Below are positions 36,882 to 46,336 of a DNA stretch of 64,000 nt, one piece after another (positions within the stretch are counted from its first letter, which is position 1; each line of letters starts with the position of its first letter). A program made the translations under genes and the position numbers. The notes beneath the pieces were generated by a model. It was not told where the DNA came from, made no database searches, and was given only the letters and a program-made list of their open reading frames with translations. Source of the stretch: Brachyspira murdochii DSM 12563 (lineage in GTDB: Bacteria > Spirochaetota > Brachyspiria > Brachyspirales > Brachyspiraceae); the NCBI RefSeq assembly GCF_000092845.1, contig NC_014150.1, forward strand, positions 1,240,001 to 1,304,000, read 5' to 3'.

Positions 36882-39269
36882 TCAGCTTCTTATATTGCCC
36901 ATGCTTGGGTCTTCTATATTATCATTTGGAAGTAAGTATATATTGTTATTATTGTTATTTTGGTTATTATTTTGATTGTCTTGAATATTATTATTATTTT
37001 CTTCCGCTTGATAAGTATTAGTACCTTCTTCTAAAGGAGTATAGTAAAAATCATCATCTTCTTCTGCCGCTTCATTAGTAACAGTATCATTTCTTCTAGT
37101 ACCGCTTCTTATATGGTCTATAGGGCATTGAGTAGATAAATCAACATTTCCTCCAACGGTTAAAGGTGCAACATTTACGCAGGTATGATTTCTAGGAAGT
37201 CCTGAATCCTGACAAATTTCTACAACCAATACATCATTAGGTATAGGCCAATGGAATTCTCTTTTAGATGAAGGCGTTATAGCATTAAGATATTGAAAAG
37301 TTGCTAAAGCAGTAGTAGCTCCTCCTGTTACATTATTTGGCAGCAAATCATTTCTGTCGCTTCCTATCCAAGTAACCGTAACTATTTCATCATTATATGC
37401 TGCAAACCAGTTATCTCTGTGTTCACTTGTTGTACCTGTTTTAGCAGAATATGAAGGGTATGTAAAGCCGTAAGTATTAGCACTTCTATATGCAGTTCCT
37501 CCCGGTGCTATAACTTTCTGCAAGGTAGTATTTAAAAAATAATATGATGAAGGAGAAGTAGCACTTATTTTATGAGGAGTTCTGTCTACCAAAGCTGTAA
37601 CACTAAGCTCATTTCCGTCAATGTCAATAATTTTATCTACTATATAAGGCTTATATTTTATTCCTCCGTTTGCCAAAGCACTATAAGCGGAAGCCAAATC
37701 AAGAGGACTCATCTCCATAGTGCCCAAACCTATAGATAAGGCATTTGGTATATAGGCATTTTCCCCAAAAAACTCTCTTGAATGCTCTATAAAATATGAA
37801 AGCCCTATATCATTTAATAATTTTACTGCTATTGTATTAATTGATTTTGATAAAGCTGTTTCTAAAGTCATCTCTCCTCTGTATCTTCTGTCAAAGTTTC
37901 TAGGAGAATATGCCGGCTTACCAGCACCTTGGGGATAAGTATAATTGGTATCAAGCATAGTAGAAAAAGGCTGTGCCCCGCCTTCAAATGCATACAAATA
38001 TATAAAAGGCTTTATTACGCTTCCTATCTGTCTTTTAGCCTGTACTGCTCTGTTAAACTGATTTTGAAGAGTGTATCCATCGCCTCCTATCATAACAAGT
38101 ATGCCGCCTGTTTTAGGGTCTATAGATACCATTGCTCCCTGATAACTTCTATTGGAAGTGCTTGACTGCAAGTCTCTGATTTTTTCTTTCATTACAGAAT
38201 CGGCTGCTCTGTAGTATCTTTCATTTACTGTTGTGTATATTTTTAAGCCTGATAATGCAAGTTCATCTTTATTAAAATAGTTTAATAACTCCTGTCTTAC
38301 ATATTCATTAACATAGGGAGTTCTATTTACCGTCATTTTCCATTGAGCACCTTTTACCTGTTTATTGATATTGGTATACTCTTTATCAAATAAATCAAGT
38401 TCTTCCTGCATTGTCTTTCTGTCTATAATATTATTTTTTACAAGCCTTGATAATATCTGCTCAACTTTTTTTCTGCTGTTGTCTGGATTATTAACTATAG
38501 AATAGTATGTAGGGTTAGGAAGCATACCCACTAATATAGCATATTCTAATAATCTGCATTGCCTTAAAGGTTTATTAAAATAATGATTGGCAGCTGCTTC
38601 AAATCCGTAATTTCCGTCTCCTAAATAAACAGTATTAAAATACATTGCTAAAATTTCTTTTTTTGTGTATTTCTCTTCTATCTCTCTTGCTGCAAACATT
38701 TCAAATAATTTACGCTCTATAGTTCTTTCGCTTTTTGTAAATAATAGTTTTGCTAGCTGCTGAGTAAGTGTAGAACCACCCCCTACTATTCTTCTTGTTA
38801 AAATAGTCTGAATACCTAAATATGCTGTTCTGAAATAGTTGATACCTTTATGAGAATAGAATTTCTGATCCTCCATTAAAAGAAGAGTCTGCTCTAAAAG
38901 AGGATTAATATCATCTACATTAACAACCTCATAGGCAGGAGGCATATATTCTCCTATAAGTATGTTATTTCTGTCATATATTTTTGTTGGCGGAGAATCC
39001 CCAAACGGATTTAACGGATTAAAATATCTTATTCTCTTTTCATTTCCTCTTATAACTATTATATCATAATATTCAGCAAGCATAGCCATACTTTGATCTC
39101 TTCTTGATACCCAGTCTTTATATACTCCTCCTACAAAGTACATACCTACTATACCCACTGCAATAAATACAAATAAACATATAATAAAAATAGTTAATAT
39201 AAATCTTTTTAATTTGGATTTCTTCTTTTTAACACCGTTATTATTTTCTTGATTTTTTTTCTTAAACAT
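36882..39269 (-). CDS. Class A penicillin-binding protein (PBP1A type)
   Basis: A 795-residue bifunctional peptidoglycan synthase. A Lys-rich cytoplasmic N-terminus is followed by one membrane anchor (about 22-48). The glycosyltransferase (GT51) domain has LLMEDQKFYSHKG and IVGGGSTLTQQLAKLLFT. The transpeptidase domain has the active Ser in GSVIKPF, the SKSIN motif and the AKTGTTSEHRDNWF motif. The last 70 residues are low complexity, rich in Asn and Glu (QDNQNNNQNNNNNN), after two Cys-containing segments. The gene is monocistronic, with a weak ribosome-binding site. Confidence 0.95.
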   Translation of the reverse strand: MFKKKNQENNNGVKKKKSKLKRFILTIFIICLFVFIAVGIVGMYFVGGVYKDWVSRRDQSMAMLAEYYDIIVIRGNEKRIRYFNPLNPFGDSPPTKIYDRNNILIGEYMPPAYEVVNVDDINPLLEQTLLLMEDQKFYSHKGINYFRTAYLGIQTILTRRIVGGGSTLTQQLAKLLFTKSERTIERKLFEMFAAREIEEKYTKKEILAMYFNTVYLGDGNYGFEAAANHYFNKPLRQCRLLEYAILVGMLPNPTYYSIVNNPDNSRKKVEQILSRLVKNNIIDRKTMQEELDLFDKEYTNINKQVKGAQWKMTVNRTPYVNEYVRQELLNYFNKDELALSGLKIYTTVNERYYRAADSVMKEKIRDLQSSTSNRSYQGAMVSIDPKTGGILVMIGGDGYTLQNQFNRAVQAKRQIGSVIKPFIYLYAFEGGAQPFSTMLDTNYTYPQGAGKPAYSPRNFDRRYRGEMTLETALSKSINTIAVKLLNDIGLSYFIEHSREFFGENAYIPNALSIGLGTMEMSPLDLASAYSALANGGIKYKPYIVDKIIDIDGNELSVTALVDRTPHKISATSPSSYYFLNTTLQKVIAPGGTAYRSANTYGFTYPSYSAKTGTTSEHRDNWFAAYNDEIVTVTWIGSDRNDLLPNNVTGGATTALATFQYLNAITPSSKREFHWPIPNDVLVVEICQDSGLPRNHTCVNVAPLTVGGNVDLSTQCPIDHIRSGTRRNDTVTNEAAEEDDDFYYTPLEEGTNTYQAEENNNNIQDNQNNNQNNNNNNIYLLPNDNIEDPSMGNIRS

Positions 39270-39603
39270 TTATTAATAAACACCATATTGACATAATATT
39301 TTACTATATCATACTATAATATATATATCTTTGCAAGCAGAATTTATAATTGACTTATGATGTTTTATATATTAAACTAGCAAAATATGATTTTATATAA
39401 ATAAAGGCTCTATTTATACAAAAAATTCAAAAAAATCATTATTAGCTGTAAGTTTACTATTATTAATAACATGCGGTATATATATGATATATTGGGTATA
39501 TACTACCTAAAAAATATTAATAGAAATGTAAGAAAAATAGACTTTTTTCAAAACTCAATTTCTTAATATGTACAGTTTTTTAATTTAATATTTTTTTATT
39601 ATA
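39270..39603. other. Non-coding AT-rich gap left of the R2 copy
   Basis: No gene, RNA or clear hairpin was found. It must contain the promoter of the minus-strand penicillin-binding protein gene, but no single box pair stands out. Confidence 0.3.
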
Positions 39604-39799
39604 GTTTGGGCTTTGCCCCAAACCTCAGTTCTTTTATTGGTATAAAAGAAACAAAAGAACTGCATTTTTATAGTTTAAATATATAATTTATACAATATAT
39701 AAAATATTTATTTACATAATAACTAATATTATATAATATAGCATAAAATAATAAACTTATAAAAATTGTTTGTCAAGTAGTTTTGAAACAAGTCTATTA
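39604..39799 (+). repeat. Dispersed repeat R2, copy 3 (head and tail)
   Basis: A GC-richer head (TTGGGCTTTGCCCCAA hairpin, then TTCTTTTATTGG and AAAAGAACTGCATTTTTA, to 39672) and the conserved tail GTCAAGTAGTTTTG AAACAAGTCTATTA (39772-39799) flank about 100 bp of AT-rich DNA. The head-to-tail distance is about the same as in copies 1 and 2. Confidence 0.6.
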
Positions 39800-39811
39800 A
39801 TATATATCTAA

Positions 39812-40045
39812 ATGGAAGAAGAATATTTAAATCCTTCACTTTCGGCTATTTTATTATTAGCAGCCTGCGGATTATTTACTGTGTATTGGTTTTATAAATA
39901 TGGTACTATTGTATTTAATGATATGAGCAAAAAAGCTAATTGAGACAGTTATGGAGAGAGTGCTTCAGTTTTGGCTTTACTTCTTCTTGTGCCTTTTGGT
40001 TATATTTATTTCAGCTTTACAGCCAAAACTAAATATTATTTATGA
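39812..40045 (+). pseudogene. Small two-helix membrane protein gene broken by TGA
   Basis: A frame from ATG 39812 encodes MEEEYLNPSLSAILLLAACG then a hydrophobic helix and FYKYGTIVFNDMSKKAN, and meets TGA at codon 44 (39941-39943). The same frame continues with SYGESASVLALLLLVPFGY, a second helix, to a TGA at 40043. A two-helix protein of 77 residues with one nonsense codon is the simplest reading. It begins just 12 bp after the end of an R2 repeat. I do not recognise a family, and a chance continuation is possible. Confidence 0.45.
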
Positions 40046-40115
40046 TAATTACCAGTCATAATGATAAAGAATAACTATCTGTAATACAATTAATAAAATA
40101 AAGGTATATAGGGTA

Positions 40116-40144
40116 TTGACAAAAAACTGTATATATAATAAAAT
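40116..40144 (+). promoter_or_regulatory. Promoter of a tiny orphan transcription unit
   Basis: TTGACA (40116-40121), 17-bp spacer and TAAAAT (40139-40144), close to consensus. Confidence 0.6.
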
Positions 40145-40150
40145 ATTATC

Positions 40151-40228
40151 TATACAATAAGAGAGGATATGAAAAAAAGTAAAAAACTGCGGTCTTATAT
40201 ATAATTTATACGGCTGCAGTTTTATTTA
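40151..40228 (+). ncRNA. Candidate short transcript with 11-codon ORF and terminator
   Basis: Between the promoter at 40116-40144 and the AAAACTGC/GCAGTTTT hairpin (40183-40223, followed by TATTT) lies room for a transcript of about 80 nt. It contains GAGAGG 2 bases before an ATG at 40169 that encodes MKKSKKLRSYI and stops at 40204 inside the hairpin. The layout is that of a small RNA, a leader with early termination or a tiny peptide gene. Bases 40229-40615 downstream hold only AT-rich sequence before the ABC transporter gene. Confidence 0.45.
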
Positions 40229-40615
40229 AAATACAAAATTACACATATAATATTAGCATCATATAAAATTATATTAATAGATAAATATAGTTTCTGTCTG
40301 CAATATATACAATAAAGTTTTAAAACTCAAATTACATACGCCCTCACAATCTATGATTTTGAAATTTATATATTATTTTTCTTTTTTATTTTTATCTGTT
40401 ATTTTTGCACTCCACCACAATCTTCATTTTATTTTTTACCAGATAACAGCATGACTTTTTAATGTGAATATCAGAAATAATTAACTTTACTATTTTACTG
40501 AATATAAAAAAATTTTAAATATATTTTTATAATTTTTAATCTATTGACATTAATATATAATAATGTATATTCTATTAAAAATTTCGCTCATTACAAATTA
40601 TTAGGAGTAAAGAAT

Positions 40616-41860
40616 ATGAAAAAAATATTATTTTTATCTGCTGTTATTCTTATATCAGCATTTCTCGCTATTTCCTGCAGAGGTCAAAAAAGCTCTGAAG
40701 AAAGCTCAATAACAGTAATGGTTCCAGACTGGGCAGTACCTTCTGATGAAATGCTCAATGCGTTTAAAGAAGAAACTGGAATAACTGTTAATATGAATAT
40801 TATAGCATGGGAAAATATAAGAGATAAAATATCAATAGCAGCGGCTGGAGGAACTGCTGCTGCGGATGTTGTGGAAGTAGACTGGTCTTGGGTAGGAGAA
40901 TTTAATAGTGCAGATTGGCTTGAACCTATAGAATTAAGCCAAGAAGAAATTAACGCTATGCCTTCTATACAGCCTTTTATAATAGACGGTAAAGTTTTAG
41001 CTCTTCCTTATGCTAATGATTTCCGTTTAGCTTATTACAATAAAAAACATTTTGAAGAAGCAGGCATTACTGAAGTTCCAAAATCTTGGGACGATGTTTA
41101 TAATGCTTTAATAGCTATAAAAAATGCAGGTGTAACAAAATATCCTTTTTCTATGCCTTTAAATGCTGATGAATCTTGTACTACTTCATTAATATGGATG
41201 GCTTATTCAAAATATGGAATAGTATTTAATGAAGACGGAACTTTAAATAAAGATGCTGTACTTGGAGCATTAGAGTTTATAAACAGAATGGCTAATGTTG
41301 ATAATTTGATTGATCCTGCTTGTAAAACTTCTACAGGTATGGATGCTTATAGAAGAATTAATTCTGGAGAGGCTAGTTTTATAGTAGGTCCTACTTCTTT
41401 TGTAAGCAGAGTGCAAGATCCTAATGAATCTAAAGTGGTAGGAGATGTTATACCTATACTTCTTCCGGGTGCTGATGGACCTTCCACAAAAACTTTTGCT
41501 TTGCCTGAAGGTGTAGGAGTAATAAAATTATCAAAAAACAAAGAAGCTGCAATGAAGTTTGTAAAATGGTTTAATTCTCCGGAAATACAAAAACAATTAA
41601 ACTATGTACAAAATACTATGCCTACAAGAACTTCAGTTATGGAAGAACTTATTAATGAAGGCAAATTAAAAAATACTGGTGCTTTACTTGAAGAATCTAC
41701 TTTAATATCAAGCCCATTCCCAAAAGGTGTTCCTAGTTATTATTCTGAAATGACTACTGCTATATTTAATGCTGTTAATGAAATGGTTTTAGGTGCAAAA
41801 ACTCCAGAAGAAGCATTTAATGCTATGGATACTAAAATAAAAGAATTAGTTTCAAGATAA
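40616..41860 (+). CDS. ABC transporter solute-binding lipoprotein (sugar type)
   Basis: A 414-residue extracellular binding protein of the carbohydrate-uptake family (MalE/UgpB-like, SBP_bac_1). The signal peptide ends in a lipobox (SAFLAISC, Cys21). Diagnostic stretches are ITVMVPDWAVPSDEMLNAFK, AAADVVEVDWSWVGEF, LPYANDFRLAYYNKKHFEEA and SWDDVYNALIAIKNAG. The start is the ATG at 40616 after AGGAG; the open frame further upstream has no such signal. The two permease genes follow after a 570-bp gap that holds the structured element. Substrate is probably a sugar or oligosaccharide, but it cannot be specified. Confidence 0.92.
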   Translation: MKKILFLSAVILISAFLAISCRGQKSSEESSITVMVPDWAVPSDEMLNAFKEETGITVNMNIIAWENIRDKISIAAAGGTAAADVVEVDWSWVGEFNSADWLEPIELSQEEINAMPSIQPFIIDGKVLALPYANDFRLAYYNKKHFEEAGITEVPKSWDDVYNALIAIKNAGVTKYPFSMPLNADESCTTSLIWMAYSKYGIVFNEDGTLNKDAVLGALEFINRMANVDNLIDPACKTSTGMDAYRRINSGEASFIVGPTSFVSRVQDPNESKVVGDVIPILLPGADGPSTKTFALPEGVGVIKLSKNKEAAMKFVKWFNSPEIQKQLNYVQNTMPTRTSVMEELINEGKLKNTGALLEESTLISSPFPKGVPSYYSEMTTAIFNAVNEMVLGAKTPEEAFNAMDTKIKELVSR

Positions 41861-41888
41861 TTAAAAATATATATCATAAATAAAAAAC

Positions 41889-42210
41889 GCTTGGGTGGGA
41901 AGCAAGAATAACAGTGTAAATAAGGAAAGATTGAAAAAATCAAAAAATAACAGACAATATTAGCAAGTTTAAAGGGTGGGGAGTGAGAGTAAATTTCAAA
42001 ATTTTATTTTAATCCCCGCCCTTTTAGATTTTAAAGCTTTATTTTTTAGTATTGACTTTAATTAAATTTATAAACCTATACTTTAAAAGCATGCCCGCCC
42101 TAGCTTTATTTAAATTTGCATTTACTCCACGCACGTAGAATGCATTTTTTTATACAAATAAATTTAGTATTCTCATTTTACCATATATTAAGAATCGATT
42201 AAACGTGCGT
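41889..42210. repeat. Structured intergenic element, copy B
   Basis: Outer arms: GCTTGGGTGGG (41889-41899) with CCCGCCCTAGC (42094-42104). Inner arms: AAGGGTGGGGA (41972-41982) with TCCCCGCCCTT (42013-42023). Third pair: ACGCACG (42131-42137) with CGTGCGT (42204-42210). The span from the first to the fourth arm is 216 bases, as in copy A. A partial second unit follows: CACTTGGGCGGGCA at about 42237-42250 and AAAGGGTGGGAAGTGAGAGT at about 42320-42340. The element fills the gap between the binding-protein and permease genes. Confidence 0.7.
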
Positions 42211-42430
42211 TGAGCGACATTATCAAATTAAAGAGGCACTTGGGCGGGCATTAAAAAATAACAGTAAAAGCTAAAAAATTAAAAAACATTTATAAATAAT
42301 AGATAATATTAAAAAATTTAAAGGGTGGGAAGTGAGAGTAAATTTAAAAATTATTTCAGATAATAATTTATTTGACAAATTTTAGTAATTTAGTTATATT
42401 TTAGAGGAAATTACTAAATATTTTTGGATT

Positions 42431-43303
42431 ATGAAAAAAAATAAAGTATTGCCTTATATATTAATACTGCCTGCTGTTGTAATTATGGCAGTTTTTGTAT
42501 TATATCCTATAATAGTTACATTCTTTTATAGTTTACGAAAAATGAAATTAACAGCCCCGAAAGATACTGCATTTATAGGTTTTGATAATTATATATATAC
42601 TTTAAAATCATTTGATTTTTGGTATTCGCTTCAAAACAGTATAATAATAATGATTATAGTAGTTATAATATGCGTATTATTAGGACTTTTATTTGCAAGT
42701 ATACTTAATTTTGAAAGCCGATTGAAAAATATACTCATGGCTATAGCTGTTATACCTTGGGCTTTACCTCCAGTGGTTAATGGAATACTTTGGAAATGGA
42801 TATTCTATCCGGGATACGGATTTCTTAATAAGATTTTATACAATTTAAATATTATAGATGAACCTATACAATATTTATCTAATAGATATTCATTAATGCT
42901 TATTATAGCAATAGTCGTTGCTTGGAGGAATATACCATTTTGTTCTATTGTTCTTCTTTCATCTATGCGTGCTATACCTGATGTGCTTTATGATGCTGCT
43001 AGTATTGACGGGGCAAATAAGTTTCAAATGTTTACAAGAGTAACTTTACCTCTTTTAGTACCTGCTTTGGGTATTATTATAACTTTTACATCTATATCAG
43101 CAATAAATGTTTTTGATGAGGTTATAACTATTTCAGGCTACAGTAATTTGGGCAAAACTATACTTCTTGAAGACTATATGACAACATTTTCCTTTCTTGA
43201 TTTCGGAAGAGGAAGTGCCTTGACATATTTAGTTATGATAGTATCAGGTACTTTAGGAATATTATATATAAAATCTATGTCTAAGAAAATTGACTATTTA
43301 TAA
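42431..43303 (+). CDS. ABC sugar transporter permease (MalF type)
   Basis: A 290-residue inner-membrane permease with six predicted helices. The cytoplasmic EAA loop that docks the ATPase is DAASIDGANKFQMFTRVTLP. The N-terminus KVLPYILILPAVVIMAVFVL and the PVVNGILWKWIFYP segment are typical of MalF/UgpA-type subunits. The ATG has no strong ribosome-binding site nearby. It pairs with the next permease and with the lipoprotein upstream. Confidence 0.92.
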   Translation: MKKNKVLPYILILPAVVIMAVFVLYPIIVTFFYSLRKMKLTAPKDTAFIGFDNYIYTLKSFDFWYSLQNSIIIMIIVVIICVLLGLLFASILNFESRLKNILMAIAVIPWALPPVVNGILWKWIFYPGYGFLNKILYNLNIIDEPIQYLSNRYSLMLIIAIVVAWRNIPFCSIVLLSSMRAIPDVLYDAASIDGANKFQMFTRVTLPLLVPALGIIITFTSISAINVFDEVITISGYSNLGKTILLEDYMTTFSFLDFGRGSALTYLVMIVSGTLGILYIKSMSKKIDYL

Positions 43304-43355
43304 AACATTTTAATAACTGATAATATATTTAATAAAAAATGAGACATAAATATTT

Positions 43356-44210
43356 ATGAACAATAAAAAGAGTAAAAGCAAAAGAATAAGTTTTTTATAT
43401 TATATATCTGTAATATTTTTTGTATTAATAATTTTGGGTCCTATAGCTTGGGCTTTAATTGTAAGCTTTACACCGGAATATGAGATGTTTAAAAACACTT
43501 CTAATTTTTTGCCTAAAGAACCTACAATAGATAATTATATAAAAATTTTCACAGCCTCTTCAAGACAATCTAAAATGTTTTTTATAGGAGTATTTAATTC
43601 TATAAAGACAGCTTTTATAACAATATTTTTATGTCTTCCTTTTTCGATTATGTGTGCCTATGCTGTATCGAAGATGAAGTTTAAAGGCAGAAACATAGTA
43701 AAAACTTTGATACTTATATCTATGGCAATACCAGCATTTACGACTATAATACCGCTTTATAGAATGTTTTCATTAATGTCAATGCTTGATAATTTATTTG
43801 CATTATCTTTAATATATGTAACTTCATTTCTTCCGATTAATACTTGGTTAATATCCAATTATTTTGAAACCATACCATCTGAGATAGAAGAGGCCGCCTA
43901 TATAGACGGATGCAATGAAATAGATGTTCTTTTTAGAGTAATGATCCCAATATCAGCACCAATTATATTATCAGCATTTCTTCTAGTATTTCTGATGTCT
44001 TGGGGTCAGTTTCAAATACCTCTTATTTTAGCAAGCTCAGCTGCTACAAAGCCAATATCAATAGTTGCTTCAGAATTTGTTTCAAAAGACACTATACAGT
44101 ACGGCATAACAACGGCAGCAGGACTTTTAGCTATATTTCCTCCTGCATTACTCGCTGTAATATTTAGAAAATTCCTAGTAAAAGGCATGACATGCGGAAG
44201 CGGTAAATAG
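43356..44210 (+). CDS. ABC sugar transporter permease (MalG type)
   Basis: A 284-residue permease with six helices and the EAA loop EEAAYIDGCNEIDVLFRVMI. The start region GPIAWALIVSFTPEYEMF and the MAIPAFTTIIPLYRMFSLM segment are typical of MalG/UgpE subunits. It is the last gene of the importer. No ATPase gene is linked, so the importer probably uses a shared MsmK/UgpC-like ATPase encoded elsewhere, which is common for this family. Confidence 0.92.
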   Translation: MNNKKSKSKRISFLYYISVIFFVLIILGPIAWALIVSFTPEYEMFKNTSNFLPKEPTIDNYIKIFTASSRQSKMFFIGVFNSIKTAFITIFLCLPFSIMCAYAVSKMKFKGRNIVKTLILISMAIPAFTTIIPLYRMFSLMSMLDNLFALSLIYVTSFLPINTWLISNYFETIPSEIEEAAYIDGCNEIDVLFRVMIPISAPIILSAFLLVFLMSWGQFQIPLILASSAATKPISIVASEFVSKDTIQYGITTAAGLLAIFPPALLAVIFRKFLVKGMTCGSGK

Positions 44211-44284
44211 TATAAATGTTATGTGAAACTTATTAAGTTTGTAAAAAATATATTTTAATTATACATATGTAATATTTATACTAA

Positions 44285-44476
44285 AAATGCAGTCTTTCGC
44301 GGAAGCGTATCCGAGTTTATTGAGGATATAATGTTCTTTGTGCCAATACCACAGGCACTTCCTACGGTCGCAAAAGAACTGGGGTGTGTGGCAAAGACCC
44401 ACTTATAAAACAAAAATACTAAAAATTAGAATAGTGTAACTACATATTGATTTAGTTTTGAAACAAGTCTATTATT
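44285..44476. repeat. R2-related sequences (rearranged copy)
   Basis: AAATGCAGTCTTTCGCGGAA (about 44286-44305) is the reverse complement of the R2 head word AAAGACTGCAT. It is followed by a GC-richer stretch with GGTCGCAAAAGAACTGGGG and then TTAGTTTTGAAAC AAGTCTATTA (44453-44475), the R2 tail in forward orientation. The rest of the gap 44211-44567 is AT-rich; no gene seen. Confidence 0.5.
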
Positions 44477-44567
44477 TTTTTGTTAAAACACTCTAAATAT
44501 TGACTTTTAAAAAATATTATGTATAATATAGTATTGGAAGTAATATGTTTATTTAAGGTTAATTTTA

Positions 44568-45923
44568 GTGTTTGATAATTTAACAAAATCTATATCAAAT
44601 GTATTCTCTAAAATACATGGCAAAAAAGTGCTAACCGATAAAGATATAACCGATAGCCTTCTTACTATAAAAGAAGCCCTGCTATCAGCCGATGTATCTT
44701 TAGAAGCAGCAAATAAATTCCTAGAAGAAGCTACAAACAGAGCCATAGGAAAAGAAAAAATAGAAGGTGTAGAGCCCGCCAATCAATTTATAGCCGATGT
44801 TCATGATACTTTGGTTAATATGATAGGCGAAGGTGAAAGCGGTCTTAAATTAGAACCTGTAGAAAAAACCACTATCACATTATTGTTCGGTTTGCAGGGT
44901 TCTGGTAAAACTACTACAACAGCCAAATTAGCAAAATATTATAAAGATAAAAGACGCGTTATGATGGTTGGTCTTGACGTACACAGACCTGCTGCTATGG
45001 AACAGCTTGCAGTACTCGCAAGAGAAGTAGGAGTTCCATACCATATAGACACTAAAGAAAAAAAAGCATATAAAATACTCAAAAAAGCTCTTGCTATAGC
45101 CAAAAAAGAACAGTACAACATGATATTAGTTGATACTGCAGGACGTTTGGAAATAGATGAAAATATGATGATGGAGCTTAGACGTGTTGTAAACTCTGCC
45201 GATGTTACTGAAAAATTATTGGTTGTGGACTCTACTGCAGGTCAGAGTGTTTATGATGTGGCTAAAAGTTTCCAAAGCAACATAGGTATAAATGGCGTAA
45301 TACTTACAAAATTTGACTCTGGCGTAAGAGGCGGTGCAGCATTATCATTAAAATATGCTACAGGGTCCCCAGTTAAATTTGTAGGTGTAGGTGAACATAT
45401 AGATGATATAGATGTATTTGATGCAAAAAGAGTTGCAGGTCAGATACTTGGTATGGGCGATATTGTAAAACTTGTAGAAAAAGCCCGTGCTGCTATAAGC
45501 GAAAAAGAAGCTAAAGAAATGCTTCAGAAAGTTATAGAAAATAACTTCGATTATAATGATTTCTTAAAACAAATAGAAGCTACTACTAAAATGGGCGGTA
45601 TCACTAAAATGACTTCTATGATACCGGGTATGGCTAATATTGACACAGAGCTTTTAAGCCGTGAAGAAGAAAAGTTTAAGAAATACAAAGCTATTATACA
45701 GTCAATGACCAAAAAAGAAAGATTAGCCCTATTTCCTTTGAATAATTCAAGAAAAATGAGAATATCCAAAGGAAGCGGTCAAAGTGTTTATGATGTAAAT
45801 CAGTTAATAAAACAATTTACTATGATGAAAAACATGATGGGCAGCACTAAAAAGATGGATAAGCTCGCAAAGTCCCTAGAGGGTATGGGTATGTCTATAG
45901 ATGATTTAAACAAATTAATGTAA
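44568..45923 (+). CDS. ffh: Signal recognition particle protein Ffh
   Basis: A 451-residue SRP54-type GTPase that delivers nascent membrane proteins to the translocon. The N domain covers residues 1-90. The G domain has LFGLQGSGKTTTTAKLA (about 106-122), DTAGR and TKFDSGVRGGAAL. The C-terminal Met-rich M domain (about 330-451) holds MIPGMANID and MTKKERLALFPLNNSRKMRI, which bind SRP RNA and signal peptides. The start is GTG at 44568 after AAGG. It begins the ffh-rpsP-khpA-rimM operon. Confidence 0.97.
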   Translation: MFDNLTKSISNVFSKIHGKKVLTDKDITDSLLTIKEALLSADVSLEAANKFLEEATNRAIGKEKIEGVEPANQFIADVHDTLVNMIGEGESGLKLEPVEKTTITLLFGLQGSGKTTTTAKLAKYYKDKRRVMMVGLDVHRPAAMEQLAVLAREVGVPYHIDTKEKKAYKILKKALAIAKKEQYNMILVDTAGRLEIDENMMMELRRVVNSADVTEKLLVVDSTAGQSVYDVAKSFQSNIGINGVILTKFDSGVRGGAALSLKYATGSPVKFVGVGEHIDDIDVFDAKRVAGQILGMGDIVKLVEKARAAISEKEAKEMLQKVIENNFDYNDFLKQIEATTKMGGITKMTSMIPGMANIDTELLSREEEKFKKYKAIIQSMTKKERLALFPLNNSRKMRISKGSGQSVYDVNQLIKQFTMMKNMMGSTKKMDKLAKSLEGMGMSIDDLNKLM

Positions 45924-45944
45924 TAAACTTGGAGGAAAATAAAG

Positions 45945-46304
45945 GTGGTAAAATTAAGATTAAAACGTATAGGTCGCAAACATGAGCCTCATTATCGTAT
46001 TGTAGCAGCAGATGCTCGTTTCCCACGCGATGGTCGTTTTATTGAAGAGCTAGGTTGGTTTAACCCTAAAGCTAAAGATGTATTGTATAAGTTAAATGTA
46101 GAAGGCTTAAAAAAATGGCTTTCTAACGGTGCACAGCCAACTTATGTAGTAAAAAGTATTCTTGTTAAAGAAGGTCTTATGGAAAAAGATAAAGGTGCTC
46201 CGCTTGAACGCAAGAAAAAAAGAGCATTAAAAAATCCTGAAAAAAGACGCAAACATCGTAAACAAGCTAAGCCTGAATCTGCTGAGGAGAAAAGCGAAGC
46301 TTAA
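45945..46304 (+). CDS. rpsP: Ribosomal protein S16
   Basis: A 119-residue S16 with the standard start [19 protein letters not shown] and [19 protein letters not shown]. The C-terminal 30 residues are Lys/Arg- and Glu-rich, somewhat longer than in E. coli (82 residues). GTG start 9 bases after GGAGG. It lies 21 bp after ffh and is translated at the head of the ribosome-maturation group. Confidence 0.97.
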   Translation: MVKLRLKRIGRKHEPHYRIVAADARFPRDGRFIEELGWFNPKAKDVLYKLNVEGLKKWLSNGAQPTYVVKSILVKEGLMEKDKGAPLERKKKRALKNPEKRRKHRKQAKPESAEEKSEA

Positions 46305-46336
46305 TTTACGTCTTATAATATATAAAGGAGTGTGCT

